A stretch of DNA of 64,000 nucleotides from Closterium sp. NIES-65 (GCA_948144175.1 CANXME010000057.1:82865-146864), one strand, 5' to 3'; shown: positions 30,445 to 40,620, numbered from the stretch's first letter. The notes: generated from the sequence alone by a model not told the origin. Made by a program: numbers and translations.

Positions 30445-30789
30445 TGTCAGAGGTCCACTGGAGATCCCCGATTGATCCTAGGGAAGGGTTACAGACACGT
30501 TGGCCTGCGGGGTTATGGGCGCACTGACCCGCTACTTAATAAGCCCTTTTATCCCAATGGTCTAGTGGTTGGGATTCTGACATGGTATCAGAGCGAAGGT
30601 CTCGGGTTCGAATCCGAGCGTGTGCACCTCGGGCAGCTCAGTGTGGGAGGGTGTCAGAGGTCCACTGGAGATCCCCAATTGATCCTAGGGAAATGTTACT
30701 GGCACGTTGGCCTGGGGGGTTATGGGCGTACTGACCCGCTACTTAACAAGCCCTTTTATCCCAATGGTCTAGTGGTTGAGATTCTGACA
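30445..30789 (+). mobile_element. TRIM: miniature LTR retrotransposon, complete
   Basis: Two 138-bp direct repeats (30445-30582 and 30652-30789), both starting TGTCAGAGG and ending ATTCTGACA, flank a 69-bp internal region. The interior begins with a perfect primer site TGGTATCAGAGC (30583-30594) and ends with the purine tract GTGTGGGAGGG (30641-30651). TSDs TAAAA are perfect (30440-30444 and 30790-30794). No coding capacity. The LTR end holds TGGTCTAGTGG (30558-30568), matching a tRNA A box, and the interior holds GGTTCGAATCC (30605-30615), a perfect B box. Confidence 0.93.
30583..30651 (+). promoter_or_regulatory. TRIM interior: primer site, B-box-like sequence, polypurine tract
   Basis: The primer site lies next to a stem CTCGGGTTCGAATCCGAG (30601-30618), an 18-base T-arm-like hairpin. 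With the A-box-like sequence in the LTR about 36 bp upstream, the spacing is that of a type 2 RNA polymerase III promoter. Whether it is transcribed by Pol III is unknown. Confidence 0.6.
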
Positions 30790-31019
30790 TAAAAGAGATT
30801 GGTAGCGGAAGTCTTTGTTGTAAGAACTCAGATCATAGTGAATGTAAATGACCAAGTTGATTAAAAGATAGAATAGAAGGGATATAAATGTCAGAATGTT
30901 ATGTTTGTCTAGCCTGCAGTGGGGTACTCAATAGTGAGTACAGCCCAACATAGGGTTTGCTATATGTACTCAACTGCTTGCTAGTGAACGCTCTCCTTTC
31001 TCATTCCTCATTCTTCACA

Positions 31020-31840
31020 TGGTATAGAGCTGGTTCCCTCCTGGGACTGTTCCGCCCTAGGGCCCACCACTTCGCTAAACTTTTTTTCCTGCCCTGCCCT
31101 TAGCGCGTTTCGCGCTCTGCCCTGCTGCTCGTCGCGGCCCTTCGTGGCCCCTTTGCGACCCCGTCGTGGCCCTGTCGCGGCCCCGTCACGGCCTGGCCCT
31201 GGCCCTGCCCCGTCGCCCGGCCCCACCCCGTCGCCCTGTTGCGGCCCCCCGTCGCCACCCCTTACGGCTCCGTCGCCGTTCTTTGCGGCCTCGTCGCCGC
31301 CCCTAGCGGCCCCGTCGCCGCCCCTATCGGCCCCGTCGCCGCCCCTAGCGGCCCCGTCGCCGCCCCTAGCGGCCCCGTTGCCGCCCTTCGCGGCCCCGTC
31401 GCCGCCCTTCGCGGCCCCGTCGCCGCCCTTCGCAGCCCCGTCGCCACCTCTCGCGGCCCCGCCCCGGCCATGCTCCGTCGCCTGTCGCGGCGCACCGAGG
31501 ACCCGTGCATCGCCCCCCCCCCCCTTTTCCCGTTGCCTGTCGAGGCGACCTGAGGGGGGCGCGACCTTGGGGGGGGGGGGCAAGCGTCGCCCCTTCTGCC
31601 ACCTGTTTTGGCGCCCTGGGAGGCCGCGCGTCACCCCCCCCCCCCCCCCCCGTAACCTCCCTACCCGCCATCCCGCCCTGCCCTGTGTTAGGGTTTGGGG
31701 GTGGCGAGTAAGGGGTGGCGGGTGTGTAGTCTCCCCTGCTCCTCCTCCTCCTCTGTCTCCCACTCCTACAGCTGCCGCTGAGGGGGGTGGGTGTGTGGGA
31801 GTCGACGGAGTGGTGCTAGGGGGTGGAGTGTGAGTGAACC
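31020..31840 (+). repeat. Element G leader and GC-rich repeats
   Basis: After the primer site, 31130-31460 repeats CGCCGCCCCTAGCGGCCCCGT-like units. G and C runs (31508-31520, 31569-31580, 31634-31651) follow. A frame open through 31144-31833 ends in GGGCVGVDGVVLGGGV. The same C-terminus appears in H (ending 34375) and, degenerate, in H2. A pyrimidine tract and CTACAG at 31740-31770 resemble a 3' splice site and are also conserved. Confidence 0.6.
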
Positions 31841-31904
31841 TAGGGTGCAACAGGGGGTGTGTGAAAGGGGGGTGGGATAGTTTGGGGGAGGTTGAAGGGG
31901 GGTG

Positions 31905-32200
31905 GCCGCCGTGAAGCCCGCAGCTCTAGTTGCCCGTGAGACCGTTGCGCCAGTCGCCCGTGAGCCCGTTGCGCCAGTCGCCCGTGAGCCAGTTGCTCCA
32001 GTCGCCCGTGAGTCCGTTGCTCCTGCGGCTCAGAGTTAGCCGCGGAGCCAGTTACTCCAGTAGCCCGTGTGCCAGTTGCTCCAGTTGCCAGTGTGCCAGT
32101 TGCTCCAGTTGCCCGTGTGCCAGTTGCTCCAGTTGCGCCGTGTGCCAGCAGCTTCAGCTGCCGCCCACTACCTCCTCTCCTCTCATAGTCCCTCCTCCTC
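31905..32200 (+). pseudogene. Element G small repetitive reading frame (PVAR repeats)
   Basis: Frame reading VAAVKPAALVARETVAP, then repeats of the type PVAREPVAPVA, stop near 32036, then more repeats with 24-bp DNA periodicity (CCAGTTGCTCCAGTTGCC). The intact version is in H2 (51652-51981, 109 codons) and a frameshifted one is in H (34440-34620). I recognise no family. It is the only frame shared by the three pol-less elements. Confidence 0.45.
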
Positions 32201-32502
32201 CACACTTGCCCTCGGTGATAGCCTCTAGCTTTGCTTACATTTGTGAACTTTAAACTGTTGCTTCTTGTACTTGTGCTCAGATTGTGTGGTGACTTTGTGA
32301 TCCACCCTGAGCTTGTGTTTTGCTTGCTTGTTGTGCTGATTACACCCCACTTTGGCTATGGGGGTGTGTCTGAATGTTATGTTTGTCTAGCCTGCAGTGG
32401 GGTACTCAATAGTGAGTACAACCCAACTTAGGGTTTGCTATATGTACTCAACTGCTTGCTAGTGAATGCTCTCCTTTCTCATTCCTCATTCTTCACAATA
32501 AA

Positions 32503-32832
32503 TAGTCATAGCCATGTACTCTAAGGGGTACATTCCCTTATTATAACTGCTTTACAGGCATTTCTATAGTGACTATGACTGCTGTACTACCTTCTTGTTA
32601 CCGAGTCGCTGCATGTAACCTGTACAGTTACGCCTGTTGCCATACCTCGATGGTAAGTCAAGCGTCGGTCCAGATGGTCAACAGTCGCAACAGTTGACTC
32701 TTGCGACTGTTGACCTTCCTACCCTCGATACGGGCTGATCCGATACTGCGGTTGTTGCTGTTTCGATAGAGTCAGGTCCGATACTGTTGCACCTACGGGA
32801 ATGCTAAGTATAATTCTCTTCACATTCCAACA
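32503..32832 (-). repeat. Element F LTR, distal part
   Basis: Continuation of F's LTR beyond G. Without G the sequence around the target reads CTATTTATATCCC on the minus strand, a plausible TATA box. It carries a perfect 15-bp inverted repeat with a 10-base loop (32676-32715). Confidence 0.6.
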
Positions 32833-33271
32833 GACTATTGCCGACTAAGGTGTTCACGATCCTAAGACGAACGAGTTCTGACGATAGCCTATGGCGTCCT
32901 CACATTGTGGTTCAAACCCGTTTCACATTCGTTCATGAAGATACCCTATTTGCGAATCCTGTATCACCGAGGTTGTTGAGTTCTGCTTTTGAAACGAGTA
33001 GCCATACTTCTGAAATGGGTTTTTAGTTACCGCAAAAGAGGTACTTCTGAACCTGCGCTTTCTAGGGTCCTTTGTCTCTACCTTTCACGGCCCAGACAGA
33101 AGACTTTATTGCAGAGAGAATTTCTCGAGAACCATGTTCGGTGATTCATTCTTGCTCACGTGGCCTCGAATTGCTCAGATGCCATCAAATTAGGTGATAA
33201 TTGCCCAAGTGGCCACGCCAGGGGATTCCCGCTGGCCTTTTTTTTCCCGGCGCATTACCCTACGAGGGTTT
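32833..33271. other. Sequence between F and I, no gene seen
   Basis: About 440 bp without a supported gene. The last 80 bp (33190-33271: GTGGCCACGCCAGGGGATTC and GCATTACCCTACGAGGGTTTT) match the reverse complement of 52517-52610 at roughly 80%, i.e. the sequence outside the I2 LTR. Confidence 0.5.
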
Positions 33272-33549
33272 TGTCAGATTATATATGTGTTACATATATG
33301 TAGGCTGTAGTGGGGTAGCCAATACGGGGTATAGCCCCTTTAGGGTTTTCATACTTGTACCAAACTTTAACCTAGTTCATCCATTCCTGCTAGTTGTTTC
33401 TGACATGGTATTCAGACCAGTAGGTCCGTAGGACCGATTTTTTAGGGCCCACCTACTATTGCGGTTACTGAGCTACCCCACGTCTGCGCTGCGCTGCCCG
33501 CGCGCGCCTCTGCCTTGCCTGCGTTGTGCTGCTCGCGCGCGCTGCTCTA
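33272..33549 (+). mobile_element. Copia I: 5' LTR and leader start
   Basis: 134-bp LTR 33272-33405 (TGTCAGATTATATATG to TTTCTGACA), then a variant primer site TGGTATTCAGACC, the hairpin GGTCC-GTA-GGACC (33423-33435), AGGGCCCACC and GCGCGC-rich leader. Interrupted at 33550. About 95% identical to the inverted LTR at 52383-52516. Confidence 0.82.
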
Positions 33550-33641
33550 TGTCAGAATTATATTCTTATACCTGCATGTAGTTCTAGCTGTGTAGATATT
33601 TACTTTATAGGTGGTGCACCTCTTTGTTTGCTATATCTACC
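33550..33641 (+). repeat. Short LTR-like fragment
   Basis: 92 bp starting TGTCAGAATTATATTC inside the I leader and ended by element H at 33642. It looks like the first part of another short LTR. No second copy seen in the window. Confidence 0.4.
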
Positions 33642-34621
33642 TGTCAGAATATTATGCTCTAGCCTGTAGTGGGGTGCTCTATAGCGAGTACAACCCTTCT
33701 AGGGTTTGCTATTTGTATCCTCATTCTTGCTAGTGCAATCCTCTTCTTTCTTCTAAACTATCACATGCTATCAGAGCAGGTCGATCCCCTTGGATCGATC
33801 CTGTGGGTGGGCTCACCACCTCGTTACTTCCGCTGCAACTGCTACTGCTACTCTTTGTGCCGCACGCCCCGTGGCGTGCGGTAGTTTTTATTCCCGCCGT
33901 GCGCCCCGAGGCGCGCGGCAGTTTTCTGCCCGCCGTGCGCCCCGAGGCGCGCGGCGGTTTTCTGCCCGCCGTGCGCCCCGAGGCGCGCGACGGGTTTCTG
34001 CCCCGTCACTCGGCGCGTCGCCCCCGGGAGGCGCTGCGACGGGCGACGGGGACCCGCGCGTCGCCCCCCCGTCGCCGCTCCTATCGGCCCCGAACCGTCG
34101 CCAGCGGCCCCGTCGTCGCCGCCAGCGGCCCTGTCGCCGCCACTTGCGGCCCCGGCCCCGCCCCGGCCATGCCTCCTCGCCAGCCGCGGCGCACCGGGGG
34201 CACGTGCACCCCCCCCCCCCCCCCCCTTTTTCCCGTCGCCTGTCAAGGCGACCTGAGGGGGCCGCGTGCGGTCTCCCCTGCTCCTCCTCCTCCTCTGTCT
34301 CCCACTGCTGCAGCTGCCGCTGAGGGGGGTGGGTGTGTGGGAGTCGACGGAGTGGTGCTAGGGGGTGGGGTGTGAGTGACCCTAGGGGTGCAGTAGGGGG
34401 TGTGTGAAATGGGGGTGGGATAGTTTGGGGAGGTTGAAAGGGGTGGCCGCCGAGAAGCCAGCAGCTCCAGTCGCCCGTGAGACCGTTGCGCGAGTGCCCG
34501 TGAGCCCGTTGCGCCAGTCGCCCGTGAGCCCGTTGCTCCAGTCGCCCGTGAGTCCGTTGCTCGTCGGCCGCTACTGTTAGCTGCGGAGCCAGTTACTCCA
34601 GTAGCCCGTGTGCCAGCTGCT
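33642..34621 (+). mobile_element. Element H: non-autonomous copia derivative, 3'-truncated
   Basis: LTR 33642-33765 (124 bp), nearly identical to the H2 LTRs. Primer site TGCTATCAGAGC followed by a 9-bp stem hairpin with loop CCTT. The leader has about four 36-bp units (GTGCGCCCCGAGGCGCGCGG, 33885-34010), GC-rich units, a conserved pyrimidine tract and CTGCAG at about 34310, and the PVAR-repeat region with a 1-bp deletion. It stops at 34621 against element K, so its 3' LTR is lost. Confidence 0.85.
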
Positions 34622-36335
34622 CCTTGGCTGCTGCACCTCTCTCCATAGGTTCACCAAGCTTGCTGGTCCCTCCAAGATTGCACTTCTTGGACTCCTTCTC
34701 CTTAGCGCGACCGTCCGCGCAATCGCCGCTACCAACCGCTCCACCTTTGGTGCTGTCGCTTGATGCCACTTGCCTCTCCTTAGGCATTGGGACCACAGGG
34801 ATCTGCCACATCTCGTTGTAGACATCTCTGTCCTCATGAAGGTTCCAAAGAATCCGATCGCCAAGCCTTGCGGTGTAGGTCTTGGCTCCCTTTGAGTTCG
34901 TGTCCATGCCGGCCTTTGCCAACCGCCGCACAGAAATCAGGTTGGCAGCAAGGCTGGGCACCCAAAGCACATTCTTGAGGCCCACCATCTTCCCATCAGC
35001 ACCCTTAAACATGGCCTTGCCCATGCCTTTCACCTCCGCTCGCTGCCCTAAAGCTGATGTGTCATGCTTCACCGGTGACGGTTCGAGTTCGGTGAGCAAG
35101 TCCGGGCGAGGTGTCATGCTATAGGTAGCGCCACTATCGATCACCCAATAGTCCAGAGGGTGTAGAGTCACCTTCCCCACAGCTGCTGGTTCCTCAAAGC
35201 CTTCATCCTTCTCTGGACCAGTCGGTACTTGCGTCGACACGAAGTAGAATAGACCCGGGTACCGATCGTTGCTCGGGTCCTTGTCGTTGTCTCCGCTCTT
35301 CATGTTTGCAGCTCCGCCACCGCGGCCGCCACGGCCTCCACGGCCTCTTCCTCTCCCTCCTCCTGCTCCTCTACCTTCTTGGCCTTGAGCAGGGGTCCAA
35401 CCATCAGGGAGTTTGTAGCAGACGCGCCACATGTGTCCGCTCTTGTGGCAATAGTGACACTCGCCGTCGAATCGGCCGCGACCGCGTCCGTAGCTCTTGT
35501 CGTCGCTGCCATAACCGCCACTCCCGCGGCCTCCGCCGAAGTTGCTGCCACCAAACCTTCCTCCCCCTCGTCCTCTACCTCTTCCTAGACCATATCCACG
35601 GCCGATGCTCGCTGCCCCAGCGCCATCCGCACTCGCCAACTCACGGCGGCGGAAATCCTCTTGAAGGATAGCTCGCTTCACGTCTTCAAGCGAGAGGCGG
35701 GGCAAGTCGCGATTAAGGTTGATGATGAGCGAGGACCATGACTCAGGGAGTAGGGCCAGCAACTTGGTCTTCTTTTGGAGCTCACTATAGTTCAAATTAG
35801 CTCCCTCAAGCCGCGTCAACAAGTCGAAGAATTTCTGCACCCCTTCTTCAACCGCTTCATCCTCTTCAATTCGTAGTGTCGCCATTTGCCGTTCCAGCAC
35901 CACAGCTACCGCCGCTGTTGCAGGAGCGTGTACACCCTTGAGAGCAGCCCATGCCTTTGGTCCCTTCTCTGGTTCACGCTGGAAAGGCTTGATGTGACGG
36001 ATTTGGCTGCTCCCCAACGCTTGCCCAAGTAGGAGGTAGTCTTGTGCGCTCTTCCGCACCCACGGGCTCTTCTCCGGGTCGTTCTCGGGACGCTTCTCCG
36101 TTCCTTCCATTACCTCCAGCAGGTCATAGTGGTCAAATATGTTCTCCATTCTGAAGGACCACTCAGCAAAGTTGTCACCATTGAACTTGTCAAGGCCAAA
36201 CACTCTAGGCTCATCCCTAGATGGGCCAACACTTGATTGCACAGGCGCCATGGCTGAATCACGGGGTTGGCCTTGAGCTTGGGCTTCTCCTCTGCCACCA
36301 GCACCTCTGCCACCCCTTTCCTCAGGTCCAGCCAT
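34622..36335 (-). CDS. Element K Gag-protease polyprotein, intact frame, truncated
   Basis: One open frame of about 570 codons from ATG 36335 (MAGPEERGGRGAGG). Gag: DKFNGDNFAEWSFRMENIF, then VLERQMATLRIEEDEAVEE, LLALLPESWSSLIINLNRDL and VKRAILQEDFRRRE, typical UBN2-type copia Gag. A Gly-Arg-rich RNA-binding stretch leads to knuckle CHYCHKSGHMWRVC (CX2CX4HX4C, all four ligands present), a second RG-rich stretch, then the protease WVIDSGATYSMTPR near 35125-35165 and VLWVPSLAANLISVRRLA. The frame runs into H at 34622 after LGEPMERGAAAKEQ. Best preserved gag in the window, though it lacks the rest of pol. Confidence 0.87.
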
Positions 36336-36369
36336 TGTCGAAACTGCTCCAAGGGGCTCTGATACCACT

Positions 36370-37190
36370 TGTTATAGTCACACTAGGCTCCAATGTGCCT
36401 AAAACGAAAGATAGAGTGCACAGTCGGATTTCTGCACAGCGGCTTCAAACGTTCATAGCGTTCTGGTCACATCTTCAAATGACTTGATTCAACTTGGATC
36501 TAGAGCGTCTTATTCTCGCCTACAGTAGGCAATTTAGATCGCACGATTTGACCAAGTATTGATGACACAGCGTCGGTTTGAACGAGCAGCACTATGGCAG
36601 CAACATAGTCTTAGAACACAAGATAGGAAGAGTTAGAAAGAGTTACGAGTTGGGAATGACTCCCAGCTCCTACAAACCCCAAGAGTCGAGGTACAGTGAT
36701 GTGGAACAGTGCCACACTGTCCCCAACCACGAAGGGTCTCGAAACTACCTTTCACTAGGGCCTACACCAAGTGAAATGTTACACTACACAAAGTAATGTA
36801 ACTATCGTCAATATCTTGAGGTGCACCCTTTTGGCGAGCTTCGAAATCACTTGAGGCTTGACACCAAGGCTTGGGCTCTTCATCACAAACTCATCCTTGA
36901 GTTTTTTATGGGTCTTCTACACACACCTGCGACACGCCGAACGTTCGACACAGGACAAAATAGAAACCGCGCACGACAAAATAGAAACCGCGTGCGAGAC
37001 ACAAACGACCGCGTAACACGCGTCTAGCGATAACTCGCTATTGACTCGACACACACACTCGACATCATGACTCAACATTCACACACAATTATAAGCATGA
37101 AATATATATTATCCCATGCCCTCATACCATTCCATAGACACACATATGCACGCACACGGACAACAAGCCGAGTGCAAACCGTAGGGTTGC
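36370..37190 (-). repeat. Element K 5' LTR and adjoining noncoding sequence
   Basis: AT-richer than its surroundings. Begins TGTTATAG on the plus strand next to the primer site. GAAATATATATTATCC near 37100 could be a TATA-type promoter on the minus strand. The left boundary is clear. The right boundary lies somewhere before 37190, where copia I linker sequence starts. No gene seen. Confidence 0.55.
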
Positions 37191-39144
37191 ACCAACAGGG
37201 GGTGCTGCGCCGGGGGGTACTGAGGCGTCTGGTGAGCAGTCTCCTTGGAGTGGCCGTCTTCGTAGTCGCTCTGCTAGTGCCTCGCCGCAGCACTCTAGTT
37301 GGCGTCTCCCTCTCTCCCCACAGCAGCTGCATGAGTGGTGCGTTCGCCGTCAGGGTCGCGCCGCTGGAGCTGAGGGCCCTGCTGCGGGAGGCGTTGGCGT
37401 TGGGGGCACTGAAGTTGGTGCCTCTGCTACTGGAGGGCGCTTCTACTGGAGTTATTGGAGCCGTTGGTTCCAGCGGTGCTCGTACTGGAGGTACTGGAGC
37501 TGCTGGGGCTGGAGGTACCGCTGGACCTGGAGGTGCTGCTGTCTTCACTGAGGCTGGATACCCTGGGGCTGGAGGTGCCCGTTCTGGGGGTGGTGCTGCT
37601 GCTGGCACTGGTTCTGGAGGTGCTGGCGCTGGAGGTTCTGGAGCTGCTGGAGGTTCTGGAGCTGGTGGAGGTGCTGGCGCTGGAGACGCTGGAGCGGGAG
37701 ATTCTGGAGCTGCTGGAGGTGCTGGTACTGGAGGTGCTGGCGCTGGAGGTTCTGGAGCTGCTGGAGGTGCTGGCGCTGGAGGCACGGGAGCTGGAGGTTC
37801 TGGAGCTGCTGGAGGTGCTGGAGGTGCTGGAGCTACTGGTGCTGGTGGCACTGCACAGCCGCGACCATTCTTCGCTGCGCCATCACCTTCGTCTCTGCCA
37901 CCGCCTGACTCCGTGCTTCGCCTGGTTCTTAGCCTCCCGTCTTCTACTGGTCTTCCGTTACAGCCTGGCTCCCCGCTGCCTGCTCCTTCTCCTTAAACTG
38001 AGCAGACAGGAGGTCTTGCTGAGCGTCGTGAGCCTGCGTCTCGTCCTGTGTCGCCTGCTCGCACTGTTCCAACTGGTCATACTGTTCGTCGTGTTCCTCA
38101 TGAGCGTCCGCCAGCTGTCTCCGGCACGCACCTCATGGCCCTGCATCCTTCCTCTACTCCGCAGCGTGTTCCCCTGTCGTCCCCTCCTGCGTCTTCTCTG
38201 CCTAACGTTCCAGACCCTGAGTCTGATTGCGTTCGTGCTGCTCACCCTACTGTCACGCGTCTACTTGCCACTGTTGTCACTGACCCTTCGTTTGAGTCCA
38301 CTGCTGCGTCTGCCTTAGTCGCTGAGCTTGTTGACTTTGCTGCTGCCTGTCGTCTAGACTTCGCTGCTAGTCTTGTTGCTGGGTCTGAGTCTGTATGTCC
38401 TCCGTCCGTCGGGGGTGAGTGTGCTCTTGGCACGGACGTCCTTGAGGACAGGCAGGAGGACTTTGAGCGTCTTGCGGCTGCTGTACCTCATCTCGTGGCC
38501 ATGCTGCTTGCCCCTGAGGGAGACCCGGATGCACCAGACATCCCGACCCCGCACTCTTACGCTGAGGCGATCGCGGGTGAGTACTCCTCTCAGTGGCAGA
38601 CAACCATGGATGCAGAGATGGCATCCTGGAAGTCAACAGGCACTTAAGTCGATGAGGTTCCCCCTCCTGGGGCGAAAATCGTCGATGGCATGTGGATTTT
38701 CAGGGTGAAGCGGCCGCCGGGTTCTCCGCCTGTCTTCAAGGCTCGTTACTTTGCACGAGGCTTCAGTCAGCGACAGGGAGTTGACTTCTTCCAGACCTTC
38801 TCCCCCACCCTGAAGATGGCCACTCTTTGGGTGCTGCTGCACGTCGCCGCTCAGCGTGACTAAGTGCTTCACTCTCTCGACTTCAGCACAGCGTTCTTAC
38901 ATGGAAGTCTGCACGAGGAGATCTGGCTGTGCCGCCCACCTGGCTTCACTGGGTCGTTCCCTCCTGGTACCCAGTGGAGCCTCTATCGGCCGGTCTACGG
39001 TCTCTGCCAGGCGCCTCGTGAGTGGCACGACACACTGATGACGACGCTTGCGGCTCTTGGGGTCGCCCCTTCCACTGCTTACCCGTCGCTGTTTCTGCGC
39101 ACCGACACTTCGCTGCCGCCGTTCTACATCCTCGTGTATGTAGA
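37191..39144 (+). pseudogene. Copia I, linker and RT (left arm of inverted pair)
   Basis: One frame from 37191 to 39144 with three TAA stops (37994, 38645, 38861). It encodes the integrase-RT linker (SPQQL-like motif shifted, GAGGSGAAGGAGAG repeats 37480-37850, AQPRPFFAAPSPSS, LAERREPASRP), then RT: DIPTPHSYAEAIAGEYSSQW, MWIFRVKRPPG, DFFQTFSPTLK, HSLDFSTAFLHGSLHEEIW and YILVYV. It ends at YILVYV just before the catalytic DD. There it meets the inverted copy I2. Confidence 0.82.
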
Positions 39145-39790
39145 ACGAGGGCGGTCAGACTCAGGGTCTGGAATGTCACGCAGAGAAGACGCAGGAGGGG
39201 ACGGCAGGGGAACACGCTGCGGAGCAGAGGAAGGACGCATGGCCATGAGGTGCGTGCCGGGGACAGCCGGCGGACGCTTACAAGGAACACGACGAACAGT
39301 ACGACCAGTGCGAACAGTGCGAACAGGCAAGACAGGACGAGACGCAGGCTCACGACGCTCAGCAAGACCTCTTGCCTGCTCAGTGTAAGGAGAAGGAGCA
39401 GGCAGCAGGGAGCCACGCTGTAACGGAAGACCAATAGAAGACGGGAGGCTAAGAACCTGACGAAGCACGGAGACAGGCAGTGGCAGAGACGAAGGTGACG
39501 GCGCAGCGAAGAACGGTCGCGGCTGTGCAGTGCCACCGGAAGCTCTAGCACCTCCAGCTCCCGTGCCTCCAGCGCCAGCACCTCCAGCAGCTCTAGAACC
39601 TCCAGTGCCAGCACCTCCAATACCAGCACCTCCAGCAGCTCCAGAAGCTCCAGCGCCTCCAGCGCCAGCACCTCCACCAGCTTCAGAACCTCTAGCAGCT
39701 GCAGAACCTCCAACGCCAGCAAGGGACCTCAACCGGCTCAGTCAAGGGAGGAGGGTCTACCTGAGACACACCTGAAGGAGCAGTACCTGG
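39145..39790 (-). pseudogene. Copia I2 linker
   Basis: Gly-Ala-rich repeats (39530-39700, CTCCAGCACCTCCAG units on the plus strand), AQPRPFFAAPSPSSLPL, RGLAERREPASRP, ending SSLRDIPDPESD at about 39160. It is open in one frame. The corresponding protein of arm I is about 85-90% identical by eye. Confidence 0.78.
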
Positions 39791-40620
39791 AGCGGGGAGG
39801 GGGTCTACCTGGGGAGGACCTGGAGCGAGAAAGAGCGGCGGGGGGGGGGGGAGAGGGGCAGAGCGGTAGGGAAAAAGACGATAAAAGGGGACCGACTCGT
39901 CAAAGGTGACGTCCTGAGACGTAAAGACACAACGCGAGGCGGGGTCGTAAAACTGCCAGCCAGGCGCGTCAGGGAGAAAACCAAGGAAGACGCAGGGAAT
40001 GGCGCGAGGGGAGAGCTTGTCCGCAGTGGTATCGCGGACAAAGGCACGAGCACCCCAGACCCGGAACCGCGACGCATCGCCAACCTCCCCCGTCCAACGT
40101 AGTGTGGGCAAAGTCTCCGGAACGGAGACACAGGGGCAGAGGTTGAGCTGATGCACGGCGTATCGGACCGCAAACGGCCACAGAAAATGGGGGGCAGCCG
40201 CATAAATCATGGAGGTACGAGCGACCTCCATGACTAAGCCAATGCGGCGCTTAGCAATCCCATTGTGCTGCAAAGGCCGCAAGCGTGAACGTCTGGCGGA
40301 TGACGTGCTCCTCACAGTAGGCTGGCAAGAGGCCAGAGGAGAACTCACCACCTCTGTCCGAGTGCAGACACAGGACAGGAAATTCCGACTCGAACTGCTC
40401 GCGGAGCTGGAGACGAACACCGCGGATCCAAGGGATCAAAACATCAGGGACATCCCCCTTGCGCTGCAAGGGGAAGACCGTGGTGTAACGCGTGTACTCG
40501 TCGACTACCAGCAGGAAGTACCGCTCGTGGCCCTGTCCACGGACGCGGGCTGGGCCCCACACGTCCAGGTGGAGAGTCTGCAGTGGAGCCTCTGTGGGAG
40601 GGAACGAGGAGGAGTGAGGA
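39791..40620 (-). pseudogene. Copia I2 integrase
   Basis: HLDVWGPARVRGQGHERYF (about 40545-40570), VVDEYTRYT (Asp-Asp changed to Asp-Glu), HSDRGGEFSSG (about 40350), then an indel replaces the PQQNG segment in one frame (AAFAAQWD), with HNGIAKRRIG in the other (Glu of the triad read as Lys: AKRRIG). Downstream FRVWGARAFV and VFLGFLPDAPGW. The Glu-to-Lys change would abolish catalysis. Confidence 0.82.

Larger units (their letters stand above)
30889..32497 (+). mobile_element. Element G: non-autonomous copia derivative, complete
   Basis: LTRs 30889-31019 and 32367-32497 (131 bp, 4 differences), perfect TSD ATAAA on both sides. The interior of about 1.35 kb has primer site TGGTATAGAGC, the weak hairpin and AGGGCCCACC, a GC-rich leader, a repetitive region, and the 3' UTR and polypurine tract shared with C/D/J, but no gag, protease, integrase or RT. 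It must have moved using proteins of a relative. Confidence 0.9.
27352..32832 (-). mobile_element. Ty1/copia element F, other lineage, truncated
   Basis: Minus-strand copia distinct from the C/D/E/J clade: UBN2-like Gag with a standard knuckle, protease, pre-integrase domain and the first part of integrase. RT and the 3' LTR are lost at 27352. The 5' LTR is inferred as 30404-30444 + 30795-30888 + 32503-32832 (about 465 bp), split by the TRIM and by element G. The LTR starts TGTTGGAATGTG (minus strand, at 32832), a common plant copia LTR start, and ends CTCTAACA before the primer site. Confidence 0.82.
34622..37190 (-). mobile_element. Ty1/copia element K, 3'-truncated
   Basis: Minus-strand copia of a third lineage. 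Perfect primer site TGGTATCAGAGCC (36367-36355) next to an LTR ending CTATAACA (starting at 36370 on the plus strand). The LTR extends rightward for up to about 800 bp, and its far end is not clear. Gag and protease are intact. Integrase, RT and 3' LTR are missing at the junction with H. Confidence 0.82.

Noticed and set aside
30551-30625. tRNA gene at the TRIM
   Set aside because: A and B boxes are present, but no acceptor stem or anticodon arm can be formed, and the LTR boundary and primer site lie between the boxes.
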